Shown piece after piece: positions 1 through 10,019 of a stretch of DNA of 64,000 nt (position 1 is the first letter of the stretch; every line of letters starts with the position of its first letter). The stretch is taken from assembly GCA_963576475.1 (NCBI GenBank), contig OY754990.1, positions 14,501,061 through 14,565,060 of the forward strand. Reading direction: 5' to 3'. Made by a program: the position numbers and the translations under genes. Under the pieces are notes generated by a model. That model was given only the letters and a program-made list of their open reading frames with translations. It did no database searches and had not been told where the DNA came from. This DNA is from Molanna angustata. Taxonomy: Eukaryota > Arthropoda > Insecta > Trichoptera > Molannidae.

Positions 1-2025
1 AAAAAAATACCATTGCACCGACATCAATTTGCGTACCAACCGGGAAGATCCACAGAAGCAGCACTACATGAAATAGTACTGAGCATAGAAAAATCCTTAT
101 ATTACAAGGAACTAGCACTTGGGACATTCATTGATATAGAGGGAGCATTTGACCAAACCTCACATGAAGTGATCACCAAGGCTGCCAATAGGCATTGTAT
201 TGACAACACTATAATTAGATGGATCAAAAAAATGCTTGAAGACAGAATAGTATCAGCAACCCTCTTTGGTGAGACGATTAGGGCATCCACTAACAGGGGT
301 TGTCCTCAGGGGGGGGTTTTATCACCCCTACTTTGGACCCTGGTGGTGGATGAACTTCTTGTTAAGCTCGAAGAAAAAGGGATTAAAGCCATAGGCTACG
401 CAGATGATATTGCTATCATTGTAGGTGGAAAATTTCCAAGAACAGTCTCGGAGGTAACTCAGTCAGCCATCCAGACAGTAGAAGAATGGTGCAAAGAGGT
501 AGGACTGAAAATTAATCCTAATAAAGCAGTCCTAGTACCATTCACCAAAAAGAGGAAACTAGAAGGGTTTATTACACCAACTCTTTTTGGAAAACAGATC
601 ACACCTAGCGACCAGGTTAAATACCTTGGAGTTATAATAGATAAGGGACTAAACTGGAAACAACACGTGAATCACATAACAAATAAAGCTAGCAGAGTTT
701 TCTGGGCATGCAGAAGAACCTTTGGTAAATCATGGGGGCTTAAACCCAAAACCCTGCACTGGATCTACACCACCATAATCAGACCAACCATCACATATGC
801 TGCTCTGGTATGGTGGCCAAGAACCGAACTTGTGTCCTGCAGGAACCAACTAAGTAGGTTACAGAGACTTGCATGTATGGGAATTACAGGTGCAATAAGA
901 ACAGCACCAACAGCTGCTTTAGAGGTCCTTCTTGGCCTCCCACCCCTTCAAATAATGATCGAGGCAGAGGCGAGGCTATACAGACTAGTTTGTAATGACC
1001 AATGGAGCCTTAAATATTTAGGCTATGGCCACACAAATTTCAGTGGGAACAAAGAACTGGATTCATTAATGCATATGAATTCAGACAAAATGTTACGAAG
1101 ATATCACTACCAAAAACCATTCACAGTCAGTTACCCCACGTACGAAGAATGGGATGGGAAAAAAGAATACAAACCAAATAAGCAGGGATTGATCTGGTAC
1201 ACTGATGGATCAAAGACCAGCGAGGGCACTGGAGCAGGGGGGCATTGCTGGGGAACCAAGATTAATTTCTCATGTAGTCTTGGACAATGCCCAACTGTAT
1301 TTCAGGCAGAAGTATTTGCAATCACAGAATGTGCATATGAGAATATAAATAGGAACTACAAAAATGGGAACATTTATATTTTATCAGACAGCCAGGCAGC
1401 TCTTAAGGCCTTAGAATCATACCAAGTTACATCAAAACTGGTATGGGACTGTCTAATGTACCTTGAAAGGCTAGGGAAACACAATAGAATACATCTAGTA
1501 TGGGTACCTGGTCATAAAGGTATAGAAGGAAACGAGAGAGCAGATAGGCTAGACAAAAAGGGATCAGGGCAACCTTTCATAGGACCTGAACCTGCAGTTG
1601 GCCTATCTGCAAATACGATTAAAAGATCAATTAAAGACTGGATAACAATCCAGCACAGCGAATTCTGGAAGACCAGTTGTGGACAGCGACAGGCAAAGGA
1701 ATTCATCGAAGGGCCCTCTAAGAAAAGGACAAAGAAGCTGCTAAATCTTGGCAGAGAACAACTAAAGGCAATGACTGGTTTATTCACTGGTCACTGCCAT
1801 CTGAAAAGACATCATTACATAATGGGGATCGCTGATGAACCAAACTGTAGAAGGTGCCAACAAGAGGAAGAAACAGCCTCACATGTAATCTGCGAGTGTC
1901 CAGCACTGATGGAATCCAGGCACAGACATCTGGGAGCCTTTATACTAAGACCCAGGGACATGGGAGGCATCTCAATCTGCAAAATATGGGACTTTATCCA
2001 AGAAACCGGAATGCTATTGAAATGA
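1..2025 (+). CDS. LINE ORF2 C-terminal part: reverse transcriptase, RNase H, zinc-knuckle-like tail
   Basis: Reverse transcriptase that would copy the element's RNA at the target site. The frame is already open at base 1, so the first Met is not a real start and the N-terminal endonuclease is missing from view. Visible in order: RT motif A (FIDIEGAFDQ), motif B (GCPQGGVLSPLLW), the catalytic YADD motif within GYADDIAIIV, a YLGVIID motif, then an RNase H domain with its acidic residues (YTDGSK, QAEVFAITE, ILSDSQAAL, WVPGHKGIEGNERAD), and a C-terminal CRRC...H...C cluster (CRRCQQEEETASHVICEC). About 675 residues are open with no stop or frameshift, so this copy is either young or recently constrained. 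RNase H points to the I/LOA/R1/Jockey side of LINE diversity rather than RTE. Confidence 0.9.
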   Translation, partial: KKIPLHRHQFAYQPGRSTEAALHEIVLSIEKSLYYKELALGTFIDIEGAFDQTSHEVITKAANRHCIDNTIIRWIKKMLEDRIVSATLFGETIRASTNRGCPQGGVLSPLLWTLVVDELLVKLEEKGIKAIGYADDIAIIVGGKFPRTVSEVTQSAIQTVEEWCKEVGLKINPNKAVLVPFTKKRKLEGFITPTLFGKQITPSDQVKYLGVIIDKGLNWKQHVNHITNKASRVFWACRRTFGKSWGLKPKTLHWIYTTIIRPTITYAALVWWPRTELVSCRNQLSRLQRLACMGITGAIRTAPTAALEVLLGLPPLQIMIEAEARLYRLVCNDQWSLKYLGYGHTNFSGNKELDSLMHMNSDKMLRRYHYQKPFTVSYPTYEEWDGKKEYKPNKQGLIWYTDGSKTSEGTGAGGHCWGTKINFSCSLGQCPTVFQAEVFAITECAYENINRNYKNGNIYILSDSQAALKALESYQVTSKLVWDCLMYLERLGKHNRIHLVWVPGHKGIEGNERADRLDKKGSGQPFIGPEPAVGLSANTIKRSIKDWITIQHSEFWKTSCGQRQAKEFIEGPSKKRTKKLLNLGREQLKAMTGLFTGHCHLKRHHYIMGIADEPNCRRCQQEEETASHVICECPALMESRHRHLGAFILRPRDMGGISICKIWDFIQETGMLLK

Positions 2026-2108
2026 CATCCCTAAAGGGAGGTGCACAATAGATCAACATGGTCGCAGTGCGGGGGCGTAGGGTCCCACTCCAAACTAATA
2101 ATAATAAA
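1..2108 (+). mobile_element. LINE (non-LTR retrotransposon), RNase H-bearing, 3' part
   Basis: The element runs in from before the window. It holds an open RT-RNase H frame, a short 3' UTR and ends in a TAA/TAATAATAATAAAA tail around 2094-2108, like the simple-repeat tails of I/LOA/Jockey-group LINEs. No target duplication can be assessed because the 5' end is outside the window. The family assignment (RNase H-bearing group) rests on the protein domains; the exact clade is not settled. Confidence 0.88.
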
Positions 2109-2479
2109 ATTGTATTCGCCGATAGATGTCCCAAAACCACCAAATTGTATGGTGCTCCATACATTTTTCCGTAAGTTTATTTAATTTTTCCTAGGCGTTT
2201 CCCGGGAAAATGAATATTTTTCCCGTAATCTGTATATTTTTATCTACCTATAGACAAAAAATCAACAAAATTGGCGTTTACATACTATTCTGAATAATTA
2301 CCATATTTATAAATCATTTGTATATTCATTTAAATTCTCACAGTGAAACATAAATTAGTGTTTTATTCTATGTCATCATGGAGTTTCATCGAAGATTGTC
2401 CTTTGATGAAATTATTCTAATAACTCGGTTGTTTTTTCAAACATATCTTAAATGAAATACAATGCTAATCCTGTTTTAG
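2109..2479. other. AT-rich intergenic sequence, no gene recognised
   Basis: No convincing coding sequence. A short open stretch from an ATG at 2379 (starting MEFHRRLSFDEII) ends after about 25 codons and has no recognised family. Confidence 0.5.
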
Positions 2480-2624
2480 GAAATATCATTCAATCGACAA
2501 GAGCATTGTAAAACTGAAGGAGGTCCACCACCTGTTGATATCAGCGAAACTGCTCATTGGATGAAAGGAATTATGCAGTTGTCAATGGAAGGAAGGAATT
2601 CGGAATTTGATGATGATACTGAAA
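2480..2624 (+). pseudogene. Probable exon of a Harbinger-type accessory (Myb/SANT-like) protein
   Basis: An open stretch starts directly after a TTTTAG acceptor and ends at a possible GT donor (AAA|GTACTT). It reads EHCKTEGGPPPVDISE followed by an acidic FDDDTES patch. Accessory DNA-binding proteins of Harbinger/PIF transposons typically carry a K-T-G-G-G-P-P-P motif followed by a G..FDsDs motif, and this resembles that block. It lies 1.5 kb upstream of the transposase N-terminal exons on the same strand. No Myb/SANT helix domain is seen next to it, so it is an isolated exon. The identification is by motif resemblance only. Confidence 0.4.
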
Positions 2625-2790
2625 GTACTTGGATTTTTTATTACTTTATTAATATTTATTATAAAAAAATCTAAAACTGAATAAAATGCATGAATATAAA
2701 AAAAAACATGGACAGACAAGACATGGAATTTTGTTAAATGCCATACAATTTTTTTATGCTATATAATTTATTCCAAAGACTCGAGTGTAC

Positions 2791-3023
2791 ATGAGTGTTT
2801 ATATCATTTTATAAACTCAAACTAATGTATACATGAGTGTTTATATCATTTTATAAACTCAAAATAATGTATACATGAGTGTTTATATCATTTTATAAAC
2901 TCAAACTAATGTATACATGAGTGTTTATATCATTTTATAAACTCAAACTAATGTATACTTAAATGTTTATATCATTTTATAAACTCAAACTAATGTATAG
3001 ATGAGTGTTTATATCATTTTATA
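2791..3023. repeat. 42-bp tandem repeat, about 5.5 copies
   Basis: The unit begins ATGAGTGTTTATATCATTTT and ends in AATGTATAC. Copies start at 2791, 2833, 2875, 2917, 2959 and 3001, exactly 42 bp apart. The fifth is the most changed (TTAAATGT start) and the last is partial. AT-rich minisatellite with no coding potential. Confidence 0.93.
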
Positions 3024-3740
3024 CACATATAGCTGATAAAATATTACATGATAATCATTTCCTTGAGAAATTACTGTTGAAGCAAGCAAAATGAGTAAAT
3101 GAAAGAATGTTTATATTGTTGAATACTATGCTTGATAGTAATAATCAATACTACATTACCTGAGCTCTGCACAGAATGGTTATTTGTGTGAAAAATGACC
3201 ACTTTAATATTACGTCTTTTTTGTTGTTTCTGGCGTGTTTCTCTTTTAAAATTGATTGTTTTTCTATGTTTCGTTATCTTTGGTTTTAATAAGGAGGGAA
3301 ATATAAAATGTGTCACCTTATTTCTCGGATCTTCTATAATGTTATTTTTCCACCTCGACTGTATTAATAATATATTAAATTTGTCAAAAATAAAATTGAG
3401 TTGATTTAGAATTTACGTTTTGAGTTAATTTTACCTACATAAGATCGCGTGTAATTTTTGAATAAACTCAATAATGATTTTGAAAACGAATCATTTTGTG
3501 AGAAGCACATACTTATTTTAATGCTGATTTACTTCTGTCTTGTTTGTGCATACTTCATTTAATCAATTTATTTTTGATTTCTGACAATTTTTTAGGTAAA
3601 GTAACATTTTAGTTTTAATCTGTACCTATATTTATTATTCAAGCAATAAAAAATTGCAATAGGTATGTAGGTAAACAATTGTGATTTTTTTAAAAATTCT
3701 TCTTCTTATTTTAGATCGTAGATCTGTTTTTTTGAGAAAG
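3024..3740. other. AT-rich sequence without recognisable genes
   Basis: Only short open frames of low-complexity composition on both strands. No domain, splice pattern or repeat family recognised. Possible (AAG)n tail of the adjacent LINE scrap near 3699-3710. Confidence 0.5.
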
Positions 3741-3944
3741 CTATTCCTGTGAAGCTGAGGTCCAGCTATCCTTCCACCTCTTCGGTGGTCTTCCGGGGAG
3801 GCGATGCCCTGGTGGGATTTCATTTGCCGCTATGGATGGGATTCGAGATGTGTCCATCCTGTTGACATGGTCTCTCCAAAATCTTCTCCTAGCTCTACTC
3901 CATCTTATGATGTCCTCGGTCTCAAAGGTCAGCCTAATGTCGTC
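3741..3944 (-). pseudogene. LINE 3'-end scrap (RT C-terminal tail)
   Basis: On the minus strand this reads DIRLTFETEDIIRW, RRRFWRDHVNRMD, GRPPKRW and a terminal SWTSASQE, then stop (3741-3743). That is the C-terminal tail following the RT domain in insect LINEs of the RTE-like type: a W...H..RM motif followed by G-R-P-x-x-R-W. Only the last ~67 codons remain, so the copy is extremely 5'-truncated. A weak AAG-rich tail follows the stop. A 10-bp TTTAAAAATT occurs at both edges and might be a target duplication, but the AT-rich context makes that weak. It is related to the C-terminus of the 14177-14791 insertion (IVRWGRLRRRYWNEHVSRM). Confidence 0.8.
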
Positions 3945-4170
3945 ATAAAATATTTAAAAATTTTAATTTTTTAATTTTTGTAATTAATAAAGTAATTTTT
4001 TGTTCATGTGAAATGATGTTATCATATCCTCAATATATACATATATATATTTTAACTTTTGTATTAATATGATAATAACAAAATTAATGAATATGTTGAC
4101 TTTTAAATTTAATTAGAATCAATGGACGTATATATTTTAATAAGAAAAATGAGACATTGGCAGCCAACGG

Positions 4171-4607
4171 ATAAATAGAAAACAATTAAGAGATACTTCA
4201 AATCCTATGGAAATACCAGACAATTTATTTATTAAAAATTACTGGCTTTCTAAAGATCTATGTTTATGGTTATGTGAAGAATTGAAGCCATAGGTACATG
4301 AAACCCCATAGCAGATTATTCGCTATACCATTGGAACTTAAAGTAAGAACCAACTAAACACATTTCATATTTAAAGTCAAAAGTACATCACTAGTCATGT
4401 TTTATATTATAAAATAAATATTTTAGGTATTGACAACGCTATCATTTCTTGCTACTGGCTCATATCAAACACTAGTGGGCAATGATTGGCATAGCAGTCA
4501 GTCACAAAAAAGTGTCAGTCGATCCATAAATGAAGTTGTGAATTGCCTGGAGGCTCTCATGGCAAAATATATTGTGTTTACAAAAAATCGACAAGAATTG
4601 GAGATAG
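4171..4607 (+). pseudogene. Harbinger/PIF transposase, N-terminal exons (decayed)
   Basis: Transposases of this superfamily (relatives of vertebrate HARBI1) cut and paste elements flanked by 3-bp duplications. The first exon reads NLFIKNYWLSKDLCLWLCEELKP, matching the conserved YRLskdl..L...L region. It then hits a stop and shifts frame before ending in IPLELK at 4341. A GTAAGA...TTTTAG intron (4342-4426) joins it in phase to VLTTLSFLATGSYQ (4427 on), then SQKSVSRSINEVVNCLEAL, the helix-turn-helix-like S.S..V.R.. segment, ending at a GT donor at 4608. The catalytic DDE part is missing here but found in the right order and strand at 13496-14970. The stop and frameshift make this non-functional. 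Confidence 0.82.
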
Positions 4608-4627
4608 GTATAACAACTACATATTAA

Positions 4628-5175
4628 CTTGCCTGATAATTTTAAAAATAATGAATATATCCTTGGAACAAGTGCATGTGCACAACCAAAAATATGTAAT
4701 TAATGGAGGTAGGATTTAAATCCAAATAGTCCAGCACACTAATAAAATTAACATTCATACTTACTAAGTAATTAATGACCATTCATAACCTGTGATAAGC
4801 TGGTTATTGTTTTAACTATAAATATTTTATGATGGTGCTTTGCTAATTTTGATGATTTAAAATAAAGCATATCTTTTTTACTGTATGGCACTCAATATGG
4901 ATGAAATAATTGTTTGTAAAATCTCCCAATATAATGCAAAGGAAATATAATAAAAACAATAACATATTTAACTACCTATATATTTGAATATAACATGGAA
5001 TATAAAAAATACAAAGATAAAATAATAATAGGGTAATAAAAATAAGGTGGGTACCTATATTATAATAAATAATAATGTCTTAACTTTATTATAAACGCTC
5101 AAGTAAGCTGTTACATATGTTGAAACTAATAGGTACATTATACAAGTTTATGAACTATGAAGTGAAATAGTCACA
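4628..5175. other. AT-rich filler, no gene seen
   Basis: Runs of A/T with no supported coding sequence. It may be intron of the split Harbinger transposase or later insertion; nothing diagnostic is visible. Confidence 0.45.
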
Positions 5176-5180
5176 TAATA

Positions 5181-5775
5181 CCCCCTATTCAGTAATTATA
5201 GTAACTAAAATAGGAACATACTAGAATTGTAGATTTTAGATTTACGGTCTTATTTCAGCGTTATTAAATTATTTATTTATTTAATAAGATAACAATTATA
5301 CATTAATAATAATAAGAATTACAAAGAGGAGTATCTTAAAATTAAATTATGTAAGATCTATTCATCCCTCAGTTGAGATCAAATCTCGTGTTCGAGGGAG
5401 GAGCACAGTCATTTGTGCGGTTCATTTATTTCAATAACGCTAATATTACTAAGAATAACCCGCATAGATTTACATTAATATTACGTGAACTGGTGTATCA
5501 AATTGGACTAAATCGAATAAGAACTTACCTATTTTGGCCGGAACGTTCTTAAAAAGTTACTGAATTAGACGTATTTTGAATAATTATGAAAATGATGAAA
5601 ATTTCATAATTATTCATAATACGTCTGATTCAGTAACTTTTTAAGAACGTTCCGGCCAAAATAGGTACGTTTTCCTATTCCATTTAGTCCAAGTTGATAT
5701 TTTATAACGCTGAAATAAGACCGCAAATTTAAAATCTACAATTTAAGAACGTTCCAATAGTTACTGAATACGGGG
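5181..5775. mobile_element. Foldback/MITE-like element with very long inverted arms
   Basis: Ends are CCCCCTATTCAGTAAT at the left and the inverted ATTCAG-type end ACTGAATACGGGG at the right. Both outer arms carry a shared block (TTGTAGATTTTA and CGGTCTTATTTCAGCGTTAT at left; the inverse near 5704-5745). The inner part is a 66-bp arm pair (5527-5592 and 5601-5666) around an 8-base loop. A 210-bp segment (about 5276-5487) interrupts the left arm only. A 5-bp TAATA flanks both ends (5176-5180, 5776-5780) and is a candidate target duplication. There is no coding capacity, so it would be non-autonomous. Confidence 0.75.
5527..5666. repeat. Long inner hairpin of the foldback element
   Basis: Arms ACCTATTTTGGCCGGAACGT... 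and its inverse (GGCCAAAATAGGT) are almost perfectly complementary over about 66 bp, with a spacer GATGAAA. The block TTAAGAACGTTCC recurs in the outer right arm at 5744-5756, suggesting the arms grew by internal duplication. Confidence 0.85.
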
Positions 5776-6017
5776 TAATATCGTCGGTGGTTTGTAAAAA
5801 GGGCGAATCAATCATTTTTGCGAAATCGAGTTTTTGACAAAACCGAGATATTTGTAACACCAGACATGTTCTGTAAAAAGGGCGAACCTGTATCTCTACA
5901 GGAACATATCCAAAATTGAAATTTATAACGTCGAATATGCACAAAGTGTTTTGAATAAAAAGCTAATATGGCAAATTAGACCTTTTAATTTAATTTCTTT
6001 TTTAATTTGCTAAAGTT

Positions 6018-6069
6018 GTTATGCATAAAGGGCGAAAATACAATATTCAAAATACCCTTTATGCGTAAC
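6018..6069. repeat. Subterminal hairpin in the TIR transposon
   Basis: GTTATGCATAAAGGGCGAAA at left pairs with the inverse ending CCCTTTATGCGTAAC at right, arms of about 25 bp. It contains the GGGCGAA motif of the TIRs. Confidence 0.75.
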
Positions 6070-6325
6070 AAAAGTAATCACGCCGCCGACTCCCGCGCCG
6101 CCCCCGCGTGTCATATTCGCCCAAAGCATCTGTCATTTAGTACTGTGACTGTGAAACTGTTTTGGCGGGATCTGTCTAAATAATTAGTGTTGTGTTTGAT
6201 TAGAAAAAAAGTGTGTTTAGCGGTTTTAATTTAATTAAAAATATAAGTTTTCATTAAATTATTATTAAAAACATTTTTGCATAATCAGTATTGTTCAAAG
6301 TTGTTTAATAATCACACCAGAGTTA

Positions 6326-8813
6326 ATGAGCATATCTAACCTCAAAATGACAGCAAGGTAAGTTCACTTTAGTTTAAACACACGTTTTAATATGCAATTT
6401 TGATTTTTAAGTATTATAGGTAATACTTCAACTTAACATAGTGTCTGGTGAACAATTATTTTTATCAGTGATTTCGGTGTCACATTAACTTGTAATACTT
6501 CAACTTAACATAGAAATAGTGTATTAGATGAATAATTATTTTTTGAGTGGATTCTACATAGTATTTTATATAGGTACTTGAGAGATACTCAAAATTGATA
6601 TTGATAATGCCTCATAAGTGTGAAAAATTTCTCTCTTAAGTAAATTGGATATTATAAGAAATCAGAAGCAGTATTTTTCGTTCAATTACTTTTTTAGTCG
6701 TCGCATGGGTAGTATAAATACACTGTCATCATTTTATTTTATTACAGATTGTCTAGAGGACAACGAATGGTTCAACTTGCTCAGATAAGGTTAGTTGTAG
6801 ATAAAAAAGTTGTTACACTGACTGAGCCGGGTACTCTTACTGAGGCTATTCCACTAACAGAGGGTGGTACTTTGACTGAGGCCAGTGCTCTGACTGGTAT
6901 TTCTCAAAACACTTTCCAAACAATGTTACCTGAGCAAATTACAGAAACACCATTTGAAGCGACTATTTCATCCGGCTCCAGTAAAACCGATTATATTTTA
7001 GACGAGAAAACAGGAACATTTGTAAACGCATTTATATGTAACAATTGTGGTCAGAAATATCGATCAAAAAATAAACTGATAGCGCATTTACATAAAAAAA
7101 TTCCCTCAAAACAAATAAAGACACATAAAAAGAAATCAAGTAATAGAATGAAGAAAAAAGAATTGAAAGCCGCAGGAAAAAAATATAAATCTGCATCTGG
7201 AAAAGTAGTTCCTGCGAGGAAACAAATGAACTTTTTTTGCAGAAAATGTGCACATAAATGCAGTGATAGATTTTCTGAAAAGGACAAGGATACCATTTTT
7301 GAGGAATATTGGAAATTAGGCGAAAGATACGGTAACCAAGATCTACAAAGACAGTACATTTCGGATGCAATATCAATAGAAATGCCCAAAAGACAGCGTA
7401 CCAATAGTTCTCGTAAAAAAAATACTCTGGCCTATCATAAAATATTAAATAACGAAAGGATAAGAGTGGACATTTTTCATTGACATACACGGCATTACGG
7501 ATAAATTTATTCGAATGTCATTAATGAAGCGTACACCAAGTGGCGGACTTGTACAACCCGATAAGCGTGGACGACAACCTTCAAGTATAAATACTTCGGA
7601 ACTTGACGAAATTTTCGCAAGAGAACATATTTTATCAGTACCGGTAGTTGAATCACATTACTGTAGAAAATCTTCCTCCAAAAAGTACTTGCCTGCTGAG
7701 CTGAATATTTCAAAAATGTACCAGCTATACAAAGAACGCTGCCTAGAAAATAAGAGGGAGAAGGTTTTAAGTATATCAGTATATAAAAAATATTTTTACT
7801 CTTATAATTTAAGTTTTCATAAGCCTAGAAAAGATCAGTGTAATACTTGCATACGATATGAAAGTCTCTCCACAGAAGAAAAAGAGGTAGAACAGCATAG
7901 TTTTAATAATCATATTAAAAGGAAAGAAAGAGCTGGAGAAGTTAAAAAGGAAGCTCTTCTTCGAGCAAAATCGAATAGTACTAATTGCTTAGTTAATTTT
8001 GATATGCAAGCAGTACTATAATGTCCTAAAGGGAAAGTGTCTGCAATTTTTTATAAAAGGAAGCTTGCAAAATACAATCTGACATTGTACAATCTTGTAT
8101 CCCACCAGGGGATGTGTAATTTATGGAGTGAGGTAGAAGGCAAGCGAGGGTCTACTGAAGTCGCAACTTGTGTCTACAATTTCATGAAAAGTCAATTCAA
8201 AATTATTTTTTTTCATGACAGATAGTTGCGGTGGGCAAAACAGAAATAATTTTTTTGCTTCTGCCTGCTTGTATGCAGTGGCAAACATAGACCACATAGA
8301 AATGATTGATCACGTTTTTTATGAATCGGGCCGTTCCCAACAAGAGGGGGACTCGATGCATTCCACCATTGAAAGACAGCTAAAAATATAGTCATTAGTG
8401 CTCCAGCTGAATGGAAAATGATTTGCCAAATGGCGAGGAAAACCCCTTTACCATATGACATAAATGAATACTATCATGATGATTTTATTGATTGGAAGAA
8501 AATCTCTTCGATGTTTTATAACTTCAATCGCAATGAACTATCGTGGCTCAAAGTAAAATGGCTTCGATTCCAAAAATCCAAGCCAAATGTTATACAATAC
8601 TGTTATAATTTTGATGAAGATTTTAAAGAAATTGATGTACAGGCGCGTTTCAGAAGAAATGCAGTTCCATTTGAAATGTTGCCAAGGGCTTATAACGAGC
8701 AACTGCCTATTTCAAAAGCAAAATACGACGATTTGTTGTCGTTGTGCAAAAGTGGGGCAATAAATCGTAGTTATCATACATATTATGAAGGATTACCTTA
8801 CACTCAAACTTAA
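6326..8813 (+). pseudogene. Transposase-like gene of the TIR transposon, spliced and decayed
   Basis: Exon 1 starts at ATG 6326 (MSISNLKMTA) and ends at a perfect AG|GTAAGT donor. The intron 6358-6747 ends TTACAG and rejoins in frame to LSRGQRMVQLAQIRL. The N-terminal part has a repeated LTE-rich stretch, then a C2H2-like finger (CNNCGQKYRSKNKLIAHLHKK), a lysine-rich linker and a CRKCAHKC motif. After a frameshift near 7470 come FFIDIHGITDKFIRMSLM and DQCNTC. Candidate acidic catalytic residues lie in NFDMQAVL, FHDSCGGQNRN and DSMHSTIE, giving a D-D-D/E pattern. Damage: a stop at 8019-8021 (TAA where Tyr is expected before CPKGK), a frameshift at about 8217-8224 inside the second acidic motif, and another near 8375. 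The tail from 8418 (MICQMARK) to 8813 is open. I recognise the layout as a family widespread in insect genomes but cannot name the superfamily securely. Confidence 0.8.
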
Positions 8814-9717
8814 ACAAAGGATCCAAATGACATTATTTTTTAAAACTTATTACATAATTATTTAAACATTAAGTAAAATTGTTTTATTTTTTGATTATTT
8901 GTTAATTTGTATTTCTATACTCTTTATCTAAGTATATAAAATAAATTTATATCTTGTTAAATTAATTTTATGTTTTTACCCATTTTGTAATAATTGTTTA
9001 TAACATTTTTGACAATAAGATTGCTCTTTAATTATTGTATCGTATAAAAATTTATGTACCCCTTAACTTTTATTTAATATTAATTATATTTCAATTAATC
9101 GTTAATTTACATTTTAAAACCATAATATTTGTGACAGTTAGATTGCTTTTCAATAAAATTATTGTAACAATTAAAAATTTTATGTAACCCTAATTTTGTT
9201 CTTTATATCTAAGAATTTAAAGTAAATTTATGCCTGGTATAATTATTTTTAATCATTGACTATTTTTTTAATTTCTTTGTAAAAGATATTGTGACAAATG
9301 GGATAATTTTGAATTTTATTATTACTTTTTGTTAGCCTTAACATTCTCATTTTTATTGTTTTTTTTTTTCAATTATTTATCGTTATTTTATATTTCTATT
9401 AACTTTGTGTCTTTTTTAAATATAATAATTATAAACATAGTAAAATAACTTGTTTTATTGAAAACTTCAAAGTTATAAATAAAGTCGAACGTGAATTTGT
9501 CAGGATTTTGTGTTTATGTAGTAAGGGCGAATATCCACTAAAAGTGATTTTTTTCCTGTTTTTTGCAACTCTATTGTTTTTTTTTTCAAGTCATACAGAA
9601 CGACGTGTTTTTAAGCTTCATTTTTCATTAACATGAAAACACATTCATATTTGTGCGTAACTAATAAAATTAGCGTTGAAAGTTAAAAATCGTTCTCCTG
9701 TAAAATTTTATTTTGGT
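8814..9717. other. AT-rich 3' region of the TIR transposon
   Basis: Non-coding. Two diverged copies of a block (around 8929-9060 and 9201 backwards to 9120) share CTTTATCTAAG...AAATAAATTTAT and GATTGCTTT...AATTATTGTA segments, suggesting an old internal duplication. A GGGCGAA motif occurs at 9525-9531. Confidence 0.5.
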
Positions 9718-9750
9718 CGATTCGCCCTTTTTACAAAACATCGACGATAT

Positions 9751-10019
9751 AAACAAGGAAAAATCAATTATTAGACCTTTAAAATAATCTTTTTATTTAG
9801 ATTTTGAAGAGTAAAAGACATCAATATTAATGTTATTGAAATAAAATAACAATATACCTAAATATTGTTTACAAAATAAGGTATAATAGGAAAATAGTAT
9901 ATATGAGTGAAGATATTCAGAGATATTTTCAAATGGTTTTAATGGTGTGGAGGTTTATATAATACATATGTATCTATCTAACATATCCGCAGACATAAAA
10001 CATTATATTAATATAAAGA
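9751..10019. other. AT-rich intergenic sequence
   Basis: No gene seen. A short stretch (GACATCAATATTAATGTTATT near 9820) recurs slightly changed near 10900 on the other side of the LINE, a possible older repeat. Confidence 0.45.

Larger units (their letters stand above)
5778..9750 (+). mobile_element. DNA transposon with TIRs (~4 kb), superfamily not assigned
   Basis: Left end ATATCGTCGGTGGTTTGTAA and right end (minus strand) ATATCGTCGATGTTTTGTAA, both continuing AAAGGGCGAATC, form terminal inverted repeats of about 33 bp with two mismatches. The exact outer base is uncertain by a few bp. Extra copies of TGTAAAAAGGGCGAA or GGGCGAA lie inside the ends (5871-5885, 6025-6036, 6114-6121 inverted, 9523-9531), a typical arrangement for transposase binding sites. 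Between them lies a single spliced transposase-like gene. No clear target duplication could be fixed. Confidence 0.8.

Noticed and set aside
7032..7490. Minus-strand open frames over the transposon gene
   Set aside because: They are the mirror of the plus-strand exon and rich in Phe/Tyr/Ser from A/T composition.
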